A stretch of 14,810 nucleotides of DNA from Bacillota bacterium. Its GTDB lineage: Bacteria > Bacillota > Clostridia > Christensenellales > CAG-138. How positions within the stretch are numbered: the first letter of the stretch is position 1; every line of letters starts with the position of its first letter. The DNA lies in NCBI GenBank assembly GCA_023416175.1, contig JAEZIE010000089.1, forward strand, positions 1 through 14,810, given 5' to 3'. Under the pieces are notes generated by a model, which made no database searches, had not been told where the DNA came from, and saw only the letters and a list, made by a program, of their open reading frames with translations. Below, one piece after another: positions 14,138 through 14,810 of the stretch. The position numbers and the translations under genes are program-made.

Positions 14138-14166
14138 TGTACAATCGCGCGAAGGAACAGTATACT
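14138..14166 (+). promoter_or_regulatory. Possible promoter between the efflux operon and the NifS-like gene
   Basis: TGTACA (14138-14143) and TATACT (14161-14166) are separated by 17 bases. The -35 match is only 4 of 6. Transcription would begin near 14173, just before the hairpin at 14178, so any transcript to the next gene must read through it. Confidence 0.3.
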
Positions 14167-14177
14167 ATGAAGTAAGA

Positions 14178-14209
14178 GCCCCGCCGCAGTTTTTGCGGCG
14201 GGGCCGTTT
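14178..14209 (+). terminator. Terminator of the efflux operon
   Basis: A perfect 11-bp, very GC-rich inverted repeat (14178-14188 with 14194-14204) has loop GTTTT and is followed by CGTTT. The T-run is short, so termination may be partial. It lies 60 bases after the permease stop and 18 bases before the next start codon. Confidence 0.7.
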
Positions 14210-14227
14210 AAGAAGAAGGCGCATTAC

Positions 14228-14810
14228 ATGACCTATTTGGACTACGCCGCCAATACCCCCGTGCGGGAGGAGGTTTTAACATCCTTTTGCGAGGCGGCTA
14301 AAGACTACCTAGCCAATCCCAATTCCCCGCATGCGCTTGGGAAGCTGGCGGAGGAAAGGCTGAGCAAAAGTACAGCACATATATTGGAGCTTCTGGGCCT
14401 AACCGGCCGGGAGCTTATCTATACTTCGGGCGCCACGGAATCAAATAACCTCGCGATCAAGGGGGCTGCACAGTATTACAAGGGACGTGGCAAGCATATT
14501 GTCACCACTTTTCTGGAGCACTCCTCCATCCACGGGGCGGTGGGCGCGCTGCAGGCTGCGGGCTATGAAATAGAATATGTGGATATCCTACCCGACGGCA
14601 AAATCGACCTTGCGCAGCTAAACAGCCTACTTCGTCGGGATACTGTGCTGTTTTCCTGCTGCTATGCGGACAGCGAGCTCGGTATAGTACAGAACATTGA
14701 CGAAATTGGCAGCTTCTTAAAAGCCCGTCAACCCAATACGGTGTTCCATGTGGACGCCACGCAGGCGGTTGGAAAAATACCGGTCTCATTGGCGCAGGCG
14801 GACCTTGTCA
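14228..14810 (+). CDS. Class V aminotransferase, NifS/cysteine desulfurase-like, C-terminus cut by window
   Basis: This PLP enzyme is expected to remove sulfur (or selenium) from cysteine-type substrates for cofactor or thio-modification pathways. The first 194 residues are present, about half of a normal 380-residue protein. The N-terminus MTYLDYAANTPV is typical. NPNSPHALG near 31-39, YTSGATESNNLAIKGA near 66-81 (PLP phosphate contact), the active-site region LEHSSIH, and FHVDATQAVGK near 177-187 (the PLP Asp and Gln) all fit. The position usually reading NNEIG reads DSELG. The Schiff-base lysine and the catalytic cysteine loop lie beyond the window. The ATG at 14228 has a modest AGAAGG site. 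It may start a new operon after the terminator. Confidence 0.88.
   Translation, partial: MTYLDYAANTPVREEVLTSFCEAAKDYLANPNSPHALGKLAEERLSKSTAHILELLGLTGRELIYTSGATESNNLAIKGAAQYYKGRGKHIVTTFLEHSSIHGAVGALQAAGYEIEYVDILPDGKIDLAQLNSLLRRDTVLFSCCYADSELGIVQNIDEIGSFLKARQPNTVFHVDATQAVGKIPVSLAQADLV

Overview
The window reads as chromosomal DNA of a low-to-mid GC Gram-positive anaerobe, most likely a Clostridia-type Firmicute. This is inferred from strong GGAGG ribosome-binding sites, canonical sigma-A promoters with 16-17 base spacers, compact operons, a short fold-type-I SpeA, a C_GCAxxG_C_C protein, a YedF protein and a YknXYZ/MacAB-like exporter. No rRNA, tRNA, CRISPR array or transposase gene was seen.

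Left part (1-5300, minus strand): a five-gene polyamine operon, speD - speA - speE - speB - carboxy(nor)spermidine dehydrogenase, with the last gene cut by the window edge. It starts from a near-consensus promoter at 5174-5202. Between promoter and speD lies a leader of about 420 bases. Its upstream 240 bases can be closed by a 22-position helix (18 paired) that encloses two further long-range stems and several perfect hairpins. Two mutually exclusive hairpins follow before the speD ribosome-binding site. I recognise no known RNA class in it, and it is the strongest candidate for something undescribed. The operon is unusual in pairing the SpeD/SpeE (aminopropyl) route with a dehydrogenase of the carboxyspermidine route.

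Middle part (5300-10300): a minus-strand stress-type short-chain dehydrogenase is transcribed away from a plus-strand trio: a C_GCAxxG_C_C redox protein, a TDT/TehA-type ten-helix transporter, and YedF (TusA plus DsrE domains). The trio ends in a perfect 13-bp terminator and looks like a sulfur or selenium handling unit. Two minus-strand single genes follow: a DUF6157 protein and a seven-helix membrane protein of unknown function. Upstream of these is a decayed 3' end of metY that still has its terminator.

Right part (10300-14810, plus strand): an HlyD/MacA-like adaptor, a MacB-type ATPase and a MacB-type permease form a tight efflux operon from its own promoter. The operon ends in a perfect 11-bp hairpin. 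A class V aminotransferase of the NifS/cysteine desulfurase type then begins and runs off the window.
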